Below, one piece after another: positions 1 to 6,092 of a stretch of DNA of 8,124 bases. Within the stretch, counting starts at the first letter, position 1. Each line of letters starts with the position of its first letter. The position numbers and the translations under genes are program-made. Below the pieces are notes generated by a model. That model ran no database searches. It saw only the letters and a program-made list of their open reading frames with translations, and was not told where the DNA came from. Source of the DNA: JACCZX01 sp040003315 (GTDB taxonomy: Bacteria; Pseudomonadota; Gammaproteobacteria; Burkholderiales; Burkholderiaceae_F); contig JBDUCU010000122.1 of the NCBI GenBank assembly GCA_040003315.1, positions 1-8,124 of the forward strand, given 5' to 3'.

Positions 1-158
1 GTGCGAGCTTGACCGGTACCTGCGGGCCCGCGCTAACGCCGAGCGTGTGCGCGCAACTGCAGAGTGATATTCGGGCTGAAGAAGGCGAGTTTCGCGATGC
101 TGCCGACGACTTTCGCTTTTACCCTGTGATATCGGTCGGCTTCGGTCTGCGCTTCTAG
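1..158 (+). CDS. C-terminal end of a probable outer-membrane beta-barrel protein (5' end outside the window)
   Basis: An open frame enters from the left edge (first complete codon at position 3) and stops at TAG 156-158, giving 51 residues. The last residues read FRFYPVISVGFGLRF: an alternating hydrophobic strand ending in phenylalanine, the usual BAM-recognition signature of the last strand of an outer-membrane beta-barrel. Before it lies a polar, acidic stretch (SDIRAEEGEFRDAADDF) with two nearby cysteines, which would suit an extracellular loop. Which barrel family it belongs to cannot be told from this fragment. The gene ends 3 bases before the stop of the opposing small gene, so the two converge and any terminator for this gene would lie inside its neighbour. 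The barrel call rests on the terminal motif alone. Confidence 0.55.
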   Translation, partial: ASLTGTCGPALTPSVCAQLQSDIRAEEGEFRDAADDFRFYPVISVGFGLRF

Positions 159-161
159 GAA

Positions 162-452
162 CTAGCCGCCCAGTACGGTCGGCGTCAGCACCGAGCGCGT
201 GCGCTCGATTAATGCGCGGCGCATGCAACGATAGATTTCCTGCACATCGAGCTGTTGCCCATCAGATGCGCGTAGACGAACCTGCATGCCATCGGCGCGG
301 GCGCGCACGCTGACAGTTGCGGGGGATGATCCGTCTCGGCCCGAGCAGCGTTGGCAGGCCTCGAGCGCGGCCAGCACCGATTCCTGCCGGCCAGCAACAC
401 CAGACAATTCGATCTGCACCTCGTTCTGCCGCTCACGCACCCGCATCAACAT
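162..452 (-). CDS. Small conserved-looking hypothetical protein, 96 aa
   Basis: The family is not recognised. The protein is soluble, with no signal peptide or membrane segment. It starts with a beta-like stretch (RVRERQNEVQIELSGVAGR), followed by a helix with a CxxC pair (Cys33, Cys36), a strand pair (VSVRARADGMQVRLRA), and a helix with a third cysteine (Cys76). This regular alternation of strands and helices, together with a good ribosome site (GGAGG at 458-462, 5 bases before the ATG at 452), argues for a real gene rather than a chance frame. A second in-frame ATG at 446 is 11 bases from the Shine-Dalgarno and is less likely. The gene converges on the beta-barrel gene and stands apart from the catabolic operon, so it is probably expressed on its own. 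A metal-binding or small regulatory role is possible but not shown. Confidence 0.6.
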   Translation of the reverse strand: MLMRVRERQNEVQIELSGVAGRQESVLAALEACQRCSGRDGSSPATVSVRARADGMQVRLRASDGQQLDVQEIYRCMRRALIERTRSVLTPTVLGG

Positions 453-480
453 CGCCGCCTCCAGGCGCTATTTTCAAACC

Positions 481-510
481 ACTATGTGACAGTGCGATTG
501 TTATGGACAA
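481..510 (-). promoter_or_regulatory. Candidate sigma-70 promoter for the 96-aa gene
   Basis: Read on the minus strand, TTGTCC (505-510) and CATAGT (481-486) are 18 bases apart, each matching four of six consensus positions. Transcription would start near 474, leaving a leader of about 20 bases that contains the GGAGG ribosome site at 458-462. The match is moderate, and position and spacing are the main support. A 26-base imperfect inverted repeat (513-538) lies directly upstream of the -35 element, where an operator or an upstream terminator could sit. Confidence 0.3.
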
Positions 511-512
511 CC

Positions 513-538
513 CGCAATCCGCCGAATGGCCGATTGCG
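513..538. repeat. Imperfect inverted repeat (7-bp outer arms, 3-bp inner arms)
   Basis: The arms CGCAATC (513-519) and GATTGCG (532-538) are perfect complements. After one C/C mismatch, GCC (521-523) and GGC (528-530) pair around a GAAT loop. It lies in the non-coding gap, just upstream of the candidate promoter of the 96-aa gene. It could be an operator or a structured transcript end for genes read from the right. No run of T follows, so a classical intrinsic terminator is not indicated. Confidence 0.45.
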
Positions 539-545
539 CACACTT

Positions 546-565
546 GCTGTCGACTATTCGACAGC
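546..565. repeat. Perfect 8-bp inverted repeat, 4-base loop
   Basis: GCTGTCGA (546-553) and TCGACAGC (558-565) are exact reverse complements around CTAT. The repeat lies 20 bases beyond the stop of the DUF2238 remnant (minus strand) and 8 bases from the next inverted repeat. As RNA it would be a stable hairpin on either strand. As DNA it is a nearly symmetrical 20-bp site, large enough for a dimeric regulator. No U-tract follows on either strand, so a role in transcript-end protection or regulator binding is as likely as termination. Confidence 0.5.
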
Positions 566-584
566 GTCGGTCGCTCGCCACGCT

Positions 585-785
585 CTAGGGCTTTAACGCA
601 GCAAGTTGTCGATCGTGCACCGCTGACAGCGCAATCAAAGCAAACGCTGCGCCAACGGCGGCGCAGAGCATGTCGGATTGGGTATCCCACGGGTCGCCCT
701 GAGTGCCGAGAAACTGGTCCGCGCCCTGACCCATAGCCAGCGCCGACCACCATTCAATGATCTCGTAGCAGGCGCTCGCGTTCAA
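585..785 (-). pseudogene. C-terminal remnant of a DUF2238 (YjdF-type) inner-membrane protein
   Basis: The 66-residue frame carries the typical end of DUF2238/YjdF proteins: ACYEIIEWWSALAMGQGADQFLGTQGDPWDTQSDML, a hydrophobic helix, then HDRQLAALKP. Intact members have roughly 200 residues with several membrane helices, so only about the last third is left. The frame begins at a TTG (783-785) that overlaps the TGA of the flavoprotein gene. Upstream of that point the same frame runs through the flavoprotein's 3' end and shows no DUF2238-like sequence. The front part has therefore been lost or replaced, with the breakpoint at about 780-790. The product may still be made by coupling from the upstream gene, but a working membrane protein is unlikely. 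The function of the family is unknown. The family call comes from recognition of the motif, without an alignment. Confidence 0.7.
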
Positions 786-3199
786 GAGTGTCGCATTCGG
801 CTGCCCTCGGGGTCGTGCAGCGAGCGGGTGGCAATAGCAGCTGCGCGGCGCTCGCCGAGGATCTCCACCTGAAGGCCCGAGGGCACTTCAGCGAGCGCCG
901 CTGGAACGTACGCGAGCGCAATAGACTTCCCAACGTAGTGACCGTAGCCGCCGGAGGTCACCCACCCGACGACTTGGCCGTCGTGCCAAACCGGCTCATC
1001 GCCAGTCGCATCGGCGTCAGAGGCATCGACCGTCAGAGTAACCAATCGTCGATTTGGGGCCGTATCTCGGTCGCGCTGTGCGGCTGCCCGGCCGATGAAT
1101 TTTCCCTTGTCGAGATGGATGAAACGATCGAGACCCGCTTCGCTCGGAGAGTAAATCGGCCGGTACTCGCGCGCCCAGTTACCGAAGCTCTTTTCAAGCC
1201 GCAGGGAATGTAGCGCGCGCGCGCCAAAGTGCTTCAGGCCAAGATCGCCACTGGCTTTCAATAGGGCGGAATACAAGGTGCGCTGACAGTCGGCAGCCAC
1301 CCATATTTCGTAACCGAGTTCGCCCGTAAGCGAGATGCGCCCAACGAAGGCAGGAACCTTGCCCACCTCCGTTTTGCGAAACGACAGGAACGGCAACGCA
1401 TCGTTGCTGACATCGTCGACGCTTAACGTTGCCAGCAGATCGCGAGCGTGCGGCCCGGCGATCGCAAATCCGAGCAGCTCGGTGCGCAGCGAGCGCAGCA
1501 CGACGCCGGATTTCGGCAAGTGCGTTTCGAACCAGCGCAGGTGGTATTGCTCCGCAATACCCGAGCCGAACACGAGGTAGCAGTCTCCTCCGGCATTGGC
1601 GACGGTGAAATCGCCGATCAGCCTGCCATTGACGTTCAGCATCGGGGCAAGCGAGATTCTTCCTGGGCGCGGAAGCCGGTTCGCGAGCATCGAATCGAGC
1701 CAGGCGGCGGCGCCTGTACCTCGAACCTCATATCTAGCGAACGTGGCGATTTCGAGCAGCCCCACTGCGCTGCGCACCGCCGCGCATTCCTGCGCGACTG
1801 GCTGATGCGCGTTGGATCGCCTGAACGTCACGTCCTCAATCGGCTCGACCCCCGGCGGCGCGAACCACAGTGCATGCTCGAGCCCGAAGGCCGCGCCGAA
1901 CACGGCTCGCTGCGTCGTGAGCAGGTCGTACACGGGTGTGGTGCGCATTGGACGTGCCGCGGGCAGCTCTTCGTTCGGAAAGCGAATGCGGAAACGGCGC
2001 GAATAGTTCTCGCGCACTTTGGCGTTGGTGTACGTCCTCGTTGTCCAGTCGCCAAAGCGGGCGACGTCCATTGCCCAGACATCGAAGCCCGGGTCGCCGT
2101 GCACCATCCAGTTCGCAAGAGCCAGCCCGACTCCGCCGCCCTGGCTGAATCCGGCCATCACGCCGCATGCGACCCAGTAGTTGGCAAGACCTCGGACCGG
2201 GCCGATGAGCGGGTTACCGTCGGGCGAAAAAGTAAACGGCCCGTTGACAACGCGCTTGATTCCAGCGTTCTCAAGTGCGGGGAAATGTGCGAAACCGACT
2301 TCGAGGCTCGGCGCGATGCGGTCCAGATCCGGCGCAAGCAATTCGTGCGTGAAATTCCACGGCGTTTCGCGCGTGGACCATGGCACACCGGCTTTTTCGT
2401 AGGTGCCGATCAGCATTCCGCGACCTTCCTGGCGCATGTAGATCTCGCCTTCGAAATCGATCACATGCAGCATCTCTTTCGCCGCTGCGGCCACTTCGGG
2501 GATCTCACCCGTGATCAGGTAGTGGTGCTCCATGGCCAAGACAGGCAATTCGAGCCCTGTCATGCGCCCCACTTCGCGCGCCCACAAGCCACCCGCGTTG
2601 ACGACGTGTTGCGCGACGAGCGTTCCCTTCTCGGTCACCACGTTCCAGTGTCGGTCGGTGCGAGCCACAAGCTCGACCACGCGAGTGAAGCGATAGACCT
2701 CGGCGCCGCGTTGGCGCGCAGCCTTCGCGTAGGCCTGCGTTACGCCCGCAGGATCGACGTGGCCTTCTAGCGGGTTATACAAAGCACCGACAAAATACTT
2801 CTTGTCCATCAGCGGAAAGAGGCGAGCAGCCTCGTCGACCGAGACCAGCTCCATGTCGAGTCCGAGATATCGGCCGCGCGCCACGGCGAGCTTCAGAAAA
2901 TCCATCCGCTCGCGCGTTCCAGCGAGATTGATGCCGCCGGTGATATGAATCCCGCACGATTGCTCTGACTCGGCTTCGAGGTCTTGGTAGAGCTTGATCG
3001 TGTACTGCTGCAGCTTGGCGACGTTGGGATCGCCATTTAGGGTATGCATACCGCCCGCGGCATGCCAGGTCGAGCCCGACGTCAGCTCGTCGCGCTCAAT
3101 CAGCACTACATCGGTCCAGCCTGCCTTGGTCAGATGGTAGAGAACACTCGCGCCGACGACGCCGCCACCGATCACGGCGACCTGCGCGTGCGTCTTCAT
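782..3199 (-). CDS. Dimethylglycine/sarcosine dehydrogenase-like FAD- and folate-dependent oxidoreductase (GcvT-fused), 805 aa
   Basis: This is a two-part enzyme of the DMGDH/SARDH family, which oxidises an N-methyl group and hands the one-carbon unit to tetrahydrofolate. The N-terminal half (about 7-365) is a DAO-type FAD domain with GGGVVG at 11-16 and ERDELTSGSTWHAAGG at 35-50. His46 in TWHAAG matches the histidine that carries covalent FAD in mammalian DMGDH. A linker domain of FAO_M type follows (about 368-423), then the aminomethyltransferase domain (about 425-700; NVNGRLIGDF with Asp530, RISLTGELGYEI at 621-632, REYRPIYSPSEAGL at 677-690) and its C-terminal barrel (about 715-795). The length is normal for the family and the protein looks complete and cytoplasmic. 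It is the last gene of the transporter operon: its ATG (3197-3199) overlaps the ATPase stop as ATGA, without a clear Shine-Dalgarno. The substrate is unproven; dimethylglycine, sarcosine or another N-methyl amino acid are all open. Confidence 0.9.
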   Translation of the reverse strand: MKTHAQVAVIGGGVVGASVLYHLTKAGWTDVVLIERDELTSGSTWHAAGGMHTLNGDPNVAKLQQYTIKLYQDLEAESEQSCGIHITGGINLAGTRERMDFLKLAVARGRYLGLDMELVSVDEAARLFPLMDKKYFVGALYNPLEGHVDPAGVTQAYAKAARQRGAEVYRFTRVVELVARTDRHWNVVTEKGTLVAQHVVNAGGLWAREVGRMTGLELPVLAMEHHYLITGEIPEVAAAAKEMLHVIDFEGEIYMRQEGRGMLIGTYEKAGVPWSTRETPWNFTHELLAPDLDRIAPSLEVGFAHFPALENAGIKRVVNGPFTFSPDGNPLIGPVRGLANYWVACGVMAGFSQGGGVGLALANWMVHGDPGFDVWAMDVARFGDWTTRTYTNAKVRENYSRRFRIRFPNEELPAARPMRTTPVYDLLTTQRAVFGAAFGLEHALWFAPPGVEPIEDVTFRRSNAHQPVAQECAAVRSAVGLLEIATFARYEVRGTGAAAWLDSMLANRLPRPGRISLAPMLNVNGRLIGDFTVANAGGDCYLVFGSGIAEQYHLRWFETHLPKSGVVLRSLRTELLGFAIAGPHARDLLATLSVDDVSNDALPFLSFRKTEVGKVPAFVGRISLTGELGYEIWVAADCQRTLYSALLKASGDLGLKHFGARALHSLRLEKSFGNWAREYRPIYSPSEAGLDRFIHLDKGKFIGRAAAQRDRDTAPNRRLVTLTVDASDADATGDEPVWHDGQVVGWVTSGGYGHYVGKSIALAYVPAALAEVPSGLQVEILGERRAAAIATRSLHDPEGSRMRHS

Positions 3200-3951
3200 G
3201 AAAGCTGCTGCAGGAACTCGCGCGTTCGCACTTGTTGCGGGTTTCCAAACAGCTCACCCGGGGTGCCGTACTCGACGATCAAGCCATGCTCTGTGAAATA
3301 GACGTGGTTCGCGATCTCGCGCGCAAACGCCATCTCGTGCGTCACCAGGATCGACGTCATGCCCTCTTCAACCAGTTGCCGGATCGTCAGCAGCACTTCC
3401 TTCACGGTCTCGGGGTCGAGCGCCGCGGTGACCTCATCGAACAGCATCACCGAAGGGCGCATCGCCAGCGCGCGCGCGATCGCGACGCGCTGCTGCTGAC
3501 CGCCGGAAAGTTCGCCGGGATAGCTATGCTCCTTTCCGGCAAGGCGCACCTTCTTCAGCAGCGCGTACGCACGTTCCTCGACGTCGGCCACCGGCTGCTT
3601 CAAGACCTGCACCGGCGCCATCATCAGGTTCTGCAGCGCTGTCTTGTGAGGGAACAGGTTGTACTGCTGAAACACGATCGATACATCCTTGCGCAAGGCG
3701 ACCATTTCGGCATCGGTGCGCAGCGTGTGCACGGCATGCGGGCCGACATACACCTCGCCGCGGTCCAGCGGAATCAGCCCGTTGATGCACCGAAGCAGGG
3801 TCGATTTGCCCGAACCCGAGGGCCCGATGATGCACACCGCTTCGCCTCTTGCAACGTCGAGTGTGATGCCGTTCAACACCTTGATAGCGCCGAACGCCTT
3901 GTGCACATCGACAATGCGAACGAGCGGGTCGGCACGGTCGATACCTTTCAT
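3196..3951 (-). CDS. Amino-acid ABC transporter ATP-binding protein, 251 aa
   Basis: This is the cytoplasmic ATPase of a polar-amino-acid uptake system (HisP/GlnQ type). Visible motifs are Walker A GPSGSGKST at 43-51, Q-loop FQQYNLFPH at 94-102, signature LSGGQQQR at 148-155, Walker B VMLFDE at 168-173 with catalytic Glu173, D-loop ALDP at 177-180, and switch His205 in VTHEM. Val174 replaces the more usual proline of FDEPTSALDP; I recall this as a variant in the family, so loss of activity is not implied. The frame is open further upstream, to 4116, but homology begins at the ATG at 3951, which overlaps the editing gene's stop as ATGA. That overlap and the normal family length (about 240-260 residues) fix the start. 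The C-terminus YGTPGELFGNPQQVRTREFL is typical of the family. Confidence 0.95.
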   Translation of the reverse strand: MKGIDRADPLVRIVDVHKAFGAIKVLNGITLDVARGEAVCIIGPSGSGKSTLLRCINGLIPLDRGEVYVGPHAVHTLRTDAEMVALRKDVSIVFQQYNLFPHKTALQNLMMAPVQVLKQPVADVEERAYALLKKVRLAGKEHSYPGELSGGQQQRVAIARALAMRPSVMLFDEVTAALDPETVKEVLLTIRQLVEEGMTSILVTHEMAFAREIANHVYFTEHGLIVEYGTPGELFGNPQQVRTREFLQQLS

Positions 3952-4466
3952 TGGGTCGCGCGCGCTGCCGAGGTCGGGTCGGAACGCGTCGCGGGCAGTT
4001 CGACGATCCGAGGCACGTGACCGGTTGCGGCAAGGAAGCGCTCGAGATTCCGACGCGACACAATCATCGTCGCAGTGTTGGTGAGGGGATGCGCGTGCAG
4101 CGCCGGCGCGTCCCACAAGGCGCGGTCAATGACGAACTCGACGGCGCCGGCTGCATCGTTGCACAACGCCAGCAGGCTCACCGAACCCGGGGTGATGCCT
4201 AGGTATTTTTGCAGCCGCTCCGGCGAAGCGAATCCCAGACGGCCAGCGCCGATCAATGCTCCCAGTTGATTCAGATCGACGCCGAGGTCGTGCCGGGCAG
4301 TGACCAGAAAATGGCGCACCCCTTTCCTGTCGCGCAGAAACAAATTCTTGGTCTTGGTTCCCGGCAACGGCGGAACGAGCCGTTCCGACTCCTCGACCGT
4401 CGTCACCGCTGCGTGCCGCTGCGCGCTGATTCCATGTTCGCGCAGGAAAACGTCGATGTCGATCAT
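3948..4466 (-). CDS. YbaK/ProXp-type aminoacyl-tRNA editing (deacylase) domain protein, 172 aa
   Basis: This is a free-standing editing protein of the YbaK/EbsC superfamily. It is closest in motifs to the PrdX/ProXp-ala branch, whose members hydrolyse mischarged tRNA-Pro (for example Ala-tRNA-Pro) in the cytoplasm. Family marks are PPLPGTKTKNLFLRD at 32-46 with the conserved Lys40-Asn41, a polar core (FLVTARHDLGVDLNQLGALIG), FASPERLQKYLGITPGSVS, and the substrate-pocket motif HPLTNTATM followed by RFLAATGHVPRIVELP. Length fits the family. The frame is open upstream to 4772, but homology starts at the ATG at 4466, which overlaps the permease stop as ATGA. The gene's own TGA overlaps the ATPase start in the same way. 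It thus lies inside a transporter operon and should be made in step with it. Exact specificity (Ala, Ser, Abu or a non-protein amino acid) cannot be assigned from sequence. Confidence 0.88.
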   Translation of the reverse strand: MIDIDVFLREHGISAQRHAAVTTVEESERLVPPLPGTKTKNLFLRDRKGVRHFLVTARHDLGVDLNQLGALIGAGRLGFASPERLQKYLGITPGSVSLLALCNDAAGAVEFVIDRALWDAPALHAHPLTNTATMIVSRRNLERFLAATGHVPRIVELPATRSDPTSAARATQ

Positions 4467-5302
4467 CGTTCGGCGTACCGCGCTTCGAGCCGCCGCGTCC
4501 ACGCCGCGATCGGATAGCAATACAGGAAAAACCACAGCAGCACGAAGCTGTAGATCGGAATCAGCAGATCGGTGCGCGCTTCGGCGCTGGTGATGCGACC
4601 GGTGATCGTCATTACTTCTGCGACGCCCACGATCGACGCCAGCGGGGTGGCCATGGTCAGGATCGCGTACCAGTTCATCCACGGCGGCAGCATTCGCTTG
4701 ATGCACTGGGGCAGGATGATCTTCCAGAGAGTCTCGCTCCGCGAGAAAGCCAGCGCGCGCGCGGCATCCCATTGACCGGTCGGGATCGACTGCACGGCCC
4801 CGCGCACAATCTCCGCGATATTCGCCATGATCGGCAGCGCGAGGCCGAGCGTCGCCTTGATCCAGTCGGGAAACGGCACCACTATCGTTCCGACTCGGAA
4901 CTCAAAAGGTAGCAGGAACATTACGAAGAACAGCAGCACCAGCCACGGCGCATTGCGGAAGAACTGAACGACCAGCCACGATCCGCCACGTACGGGAGCA
5001 AGCAATGAAATTCGAGACAGCCCGAGCAGTACGCCAGCGGCGGTGCCGAGCACCATCGCGCATACGCTGATCAACAGGTTGAAAAAGAAACCTTTGGCGA
5101 GCAACGGCGTCCACTTGATCAGCAGCTCGACAATGCTGGCTTTTGCAGCGCCCTGCGCTTGCGCGAATGCGAGTGAGGTCGCGAGCACCGCGATCAGGAT
5201 TGCGCCGATCTGCGCTGAAAGCAGCCCGCCGCCGCTAGAACGGGCGCCGACAGGCTTGGACAAGCGCAGCGGCAGCAGCACCGCGAGCCGCGAATCGCTC
5301 AT
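4463..5302 (-). CDS. Amino-acid ABC transporter permease, HisM-like, 279 aa
   Basis: This is an inner-membrane subunit of the polar-amino-acid ABC importer, pairing with the second permease. Hydrophobic segments lie at roughly 28-48, 69-97, 108-131, 147-166, 210-233 and 247-268. The RNAPWLVLLFF motif at 116-126 and the ATPase-contacting EAA loop (AEIVRGAVQSIPTGQWDAAR at 163-182, then FSRSETLWKIILPQ) are characteristic. It is somewhat longer than the first permease because of a Gly/Ser/Arg-rich N-terminal extension (about 1-27) before the first helix. The ATG at 5302 overlaps the preceding permease's stop as ATGA, with only a weak GGGA nearby as a ribosome site. Confidence 0.93.
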   Translation of the reverse strand: MSDSRLAVLLPLRLSKPVGARSSGGGLLSAQIGAILIAVLATSLAFAQAQGAAKASIVELLIKWTPLLAKGFFFNLLISVCAMVLGTAAGVLLGLSRISLLAPVRGGSWLVVQFFRNAPWLVLLFFVMFLLPFEFRVGTIVVPFPDWIKATLGLALPIMANIAEIVRGAVQSIPTGQWDAARALAFSRSETLWKIILPQCIKRMLPPWMNWYAILTMATPLASIVGVAEVMTITGRITSAEARTDLLIPIYSFVLLWFFLYCYPIAAWTRRLEARYAER

Positions 5303-6030
5303 TGGCCGAATCCCGGCACACGCAACCGCACTTCAAGCCGATGCATCGCCTGATTGATGATGCCGACCATCGCGACGTACGACAGCAGCAACACCACCAT
5401 CATCTCGGGCACGTTGACCTGCTCGGACCAGATCTGCGCCGACATGTAAACCAGTTCCGGCACCGCGATCGCGTAGGCGAGCGTCGTGGTCTTGACGAGG
5501 TTCACAAGATTGTTGGTCATCGCCGGCATCGTCACGCGAACCGCCAGCGGCAGCACGACACGTCGATACACCTGCCAGCGCGCGTAACCCAATGCTTGCG
5601 CCGCCTCGATCGTCGCCTTCGGGACCGCCTCGATACCGGCCCGGAATATTTCCGCTGCGAACGCTGCTTCCAGCAGCGTTAACGACACCAGTGCCCAGCC
5701 GAACGATCCCAGCAGCGGCTGGCCGTCGATCTTCGGCAGCACCGGCCCGAGTGCGAAATAGAAAAAATAAAGCTGCACCAGCGGCGGCGTATTGCGAAAC
5801 AGCTGCACGAAGGCGTTGACCGCTTGCCTCACCAGCGCAACGCGCGAGCCGTATAACCCAGCCAGCAATGCACCTAACGTAATGCTCAGGACCAGGCAGT
5901 ACGTCGCCAGCTTGAAAGTGGTTACGAAGCCCTGCAGAAATCGCTTGGTGTCGTAGCTATCGTAGAAAATTGTCAGCTTGATGCCGGTCGCCTGGTGCAA
6001 CCACTGAAACCACGCCGCAATATCGTCCAC
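5299..6030 (-). CDS. Amino-acid ABC transporter permease, HisQ-like, 243 aa
   Basis: This is the second inner-membrane subunit of the importer and the first membrane gene after the binding protein. It has membrane segments at about 33-58, 73-95, 108-128, 178-196 and 207-228, the family motif LFRNTPPLVQLYFFYF at 77-92, and the EAA loop AEIFRAGIEAVPKATIEAAQ at 126-145 followed by GYARWQVYRRVVLP. The frame begins at GTG (6028-6030), with no good Shine-Dalgarno. The start gives a plausible cytoplasmic or amphipathic N-terminus of about 30 residues, as in relatives, but a start a few codons later cannot be excluded. A gap of 62 bases holding a hairpin separates it from the binding-protein gene. 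All later genes in the operon overlap. Confidence 0.92.
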   Translation of the reverse strand: MDDIAAWFQWLHQATGIKLTIFYDSYDTKRFLQGFVTTFKLATYCLVLSITLGALLAGLYGSRVALVRQAVNAFVQLFRNTPPLVQLYFFYFALGPVLPKIDGQPLLGSFGWALVSLTLLEAAFAAEIFRAGIEAVPKATIEAAQALGYARWQVYRRVVLPLAVRVTMPAMTNNLVNLVKTTTLAYAIAVPELVYMSAQIWSEQVNVPEMMVVLLLSYVAMVGIINQAMHRLEVRLRVPGFGQ

Positions 6031-6039
6031 GGTCGGTCA

Positions 6040-6074
6040 GGCGCGTACACGAGCGCGTGTCATCAGCACGCGCC
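6040..6074 (-). repeat. Hairpin between the binding-protein and permease genes
   Basis: GGCGCGT (6040-6046) pairs with ACGCGCC (6068-6074). Inside, ACACG (6047-6051) pairs with CGTGT (6056-6060) around AGCG, leaving a one-sided 7-base bulge (6061-6067). The result is a strong GC-rich stem in the only real gap of the operon. Such structures often stabilise the upstream binding-protein message or partly stop transcription, giving more binding protein than membrane subunits. There is no U-tract, so it is not a full intrinsic terminator. The role is inferred from position. Confidence 0.5.
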
Positions 6075-6092
6075 CGACACTGCAACCAAGAC

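Noticed and set aside
168..174. Mutated Walker B as a sign of a non-functional ATPase (FDEVTAALDP in place of FDEPTSALDP), encoded within 3196-3951
   Set aside because: Catalytic Glu173 and all other motifs are intact. The Pro-to-Val change is, as I recall, tolerated in this ABC family. The coordinates given here are residue numbers in the 251-aa ATPase, not window bases.
546..565. Intrinsic terminator at the perfect 8-bp inverted repeat
   Set aside because: Neither strand has a run of T after the stem, so it is reported only as an inverted repeat.
1448..2770. A 440-codon open frame on the plus strand
   Set aside because: It lies antisense to the flavoprotein gene, whose reading frame is supported by domain motifs throughout. 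The plus-strand product is rich in Arg, His and Ala without any recognisable domain, as expected for a shadow frame in GC-rich DNA.
3952..4116. Upstream extension of the ATPase frame to 4116 (306 aa), and of the editing gene to 4772
   Set aside because: The extra sequence lacks homology and overlaps the neighbouring genes' supported frames. The ATGA-overlap starts at 3951 and 4466 give normal family lengths.
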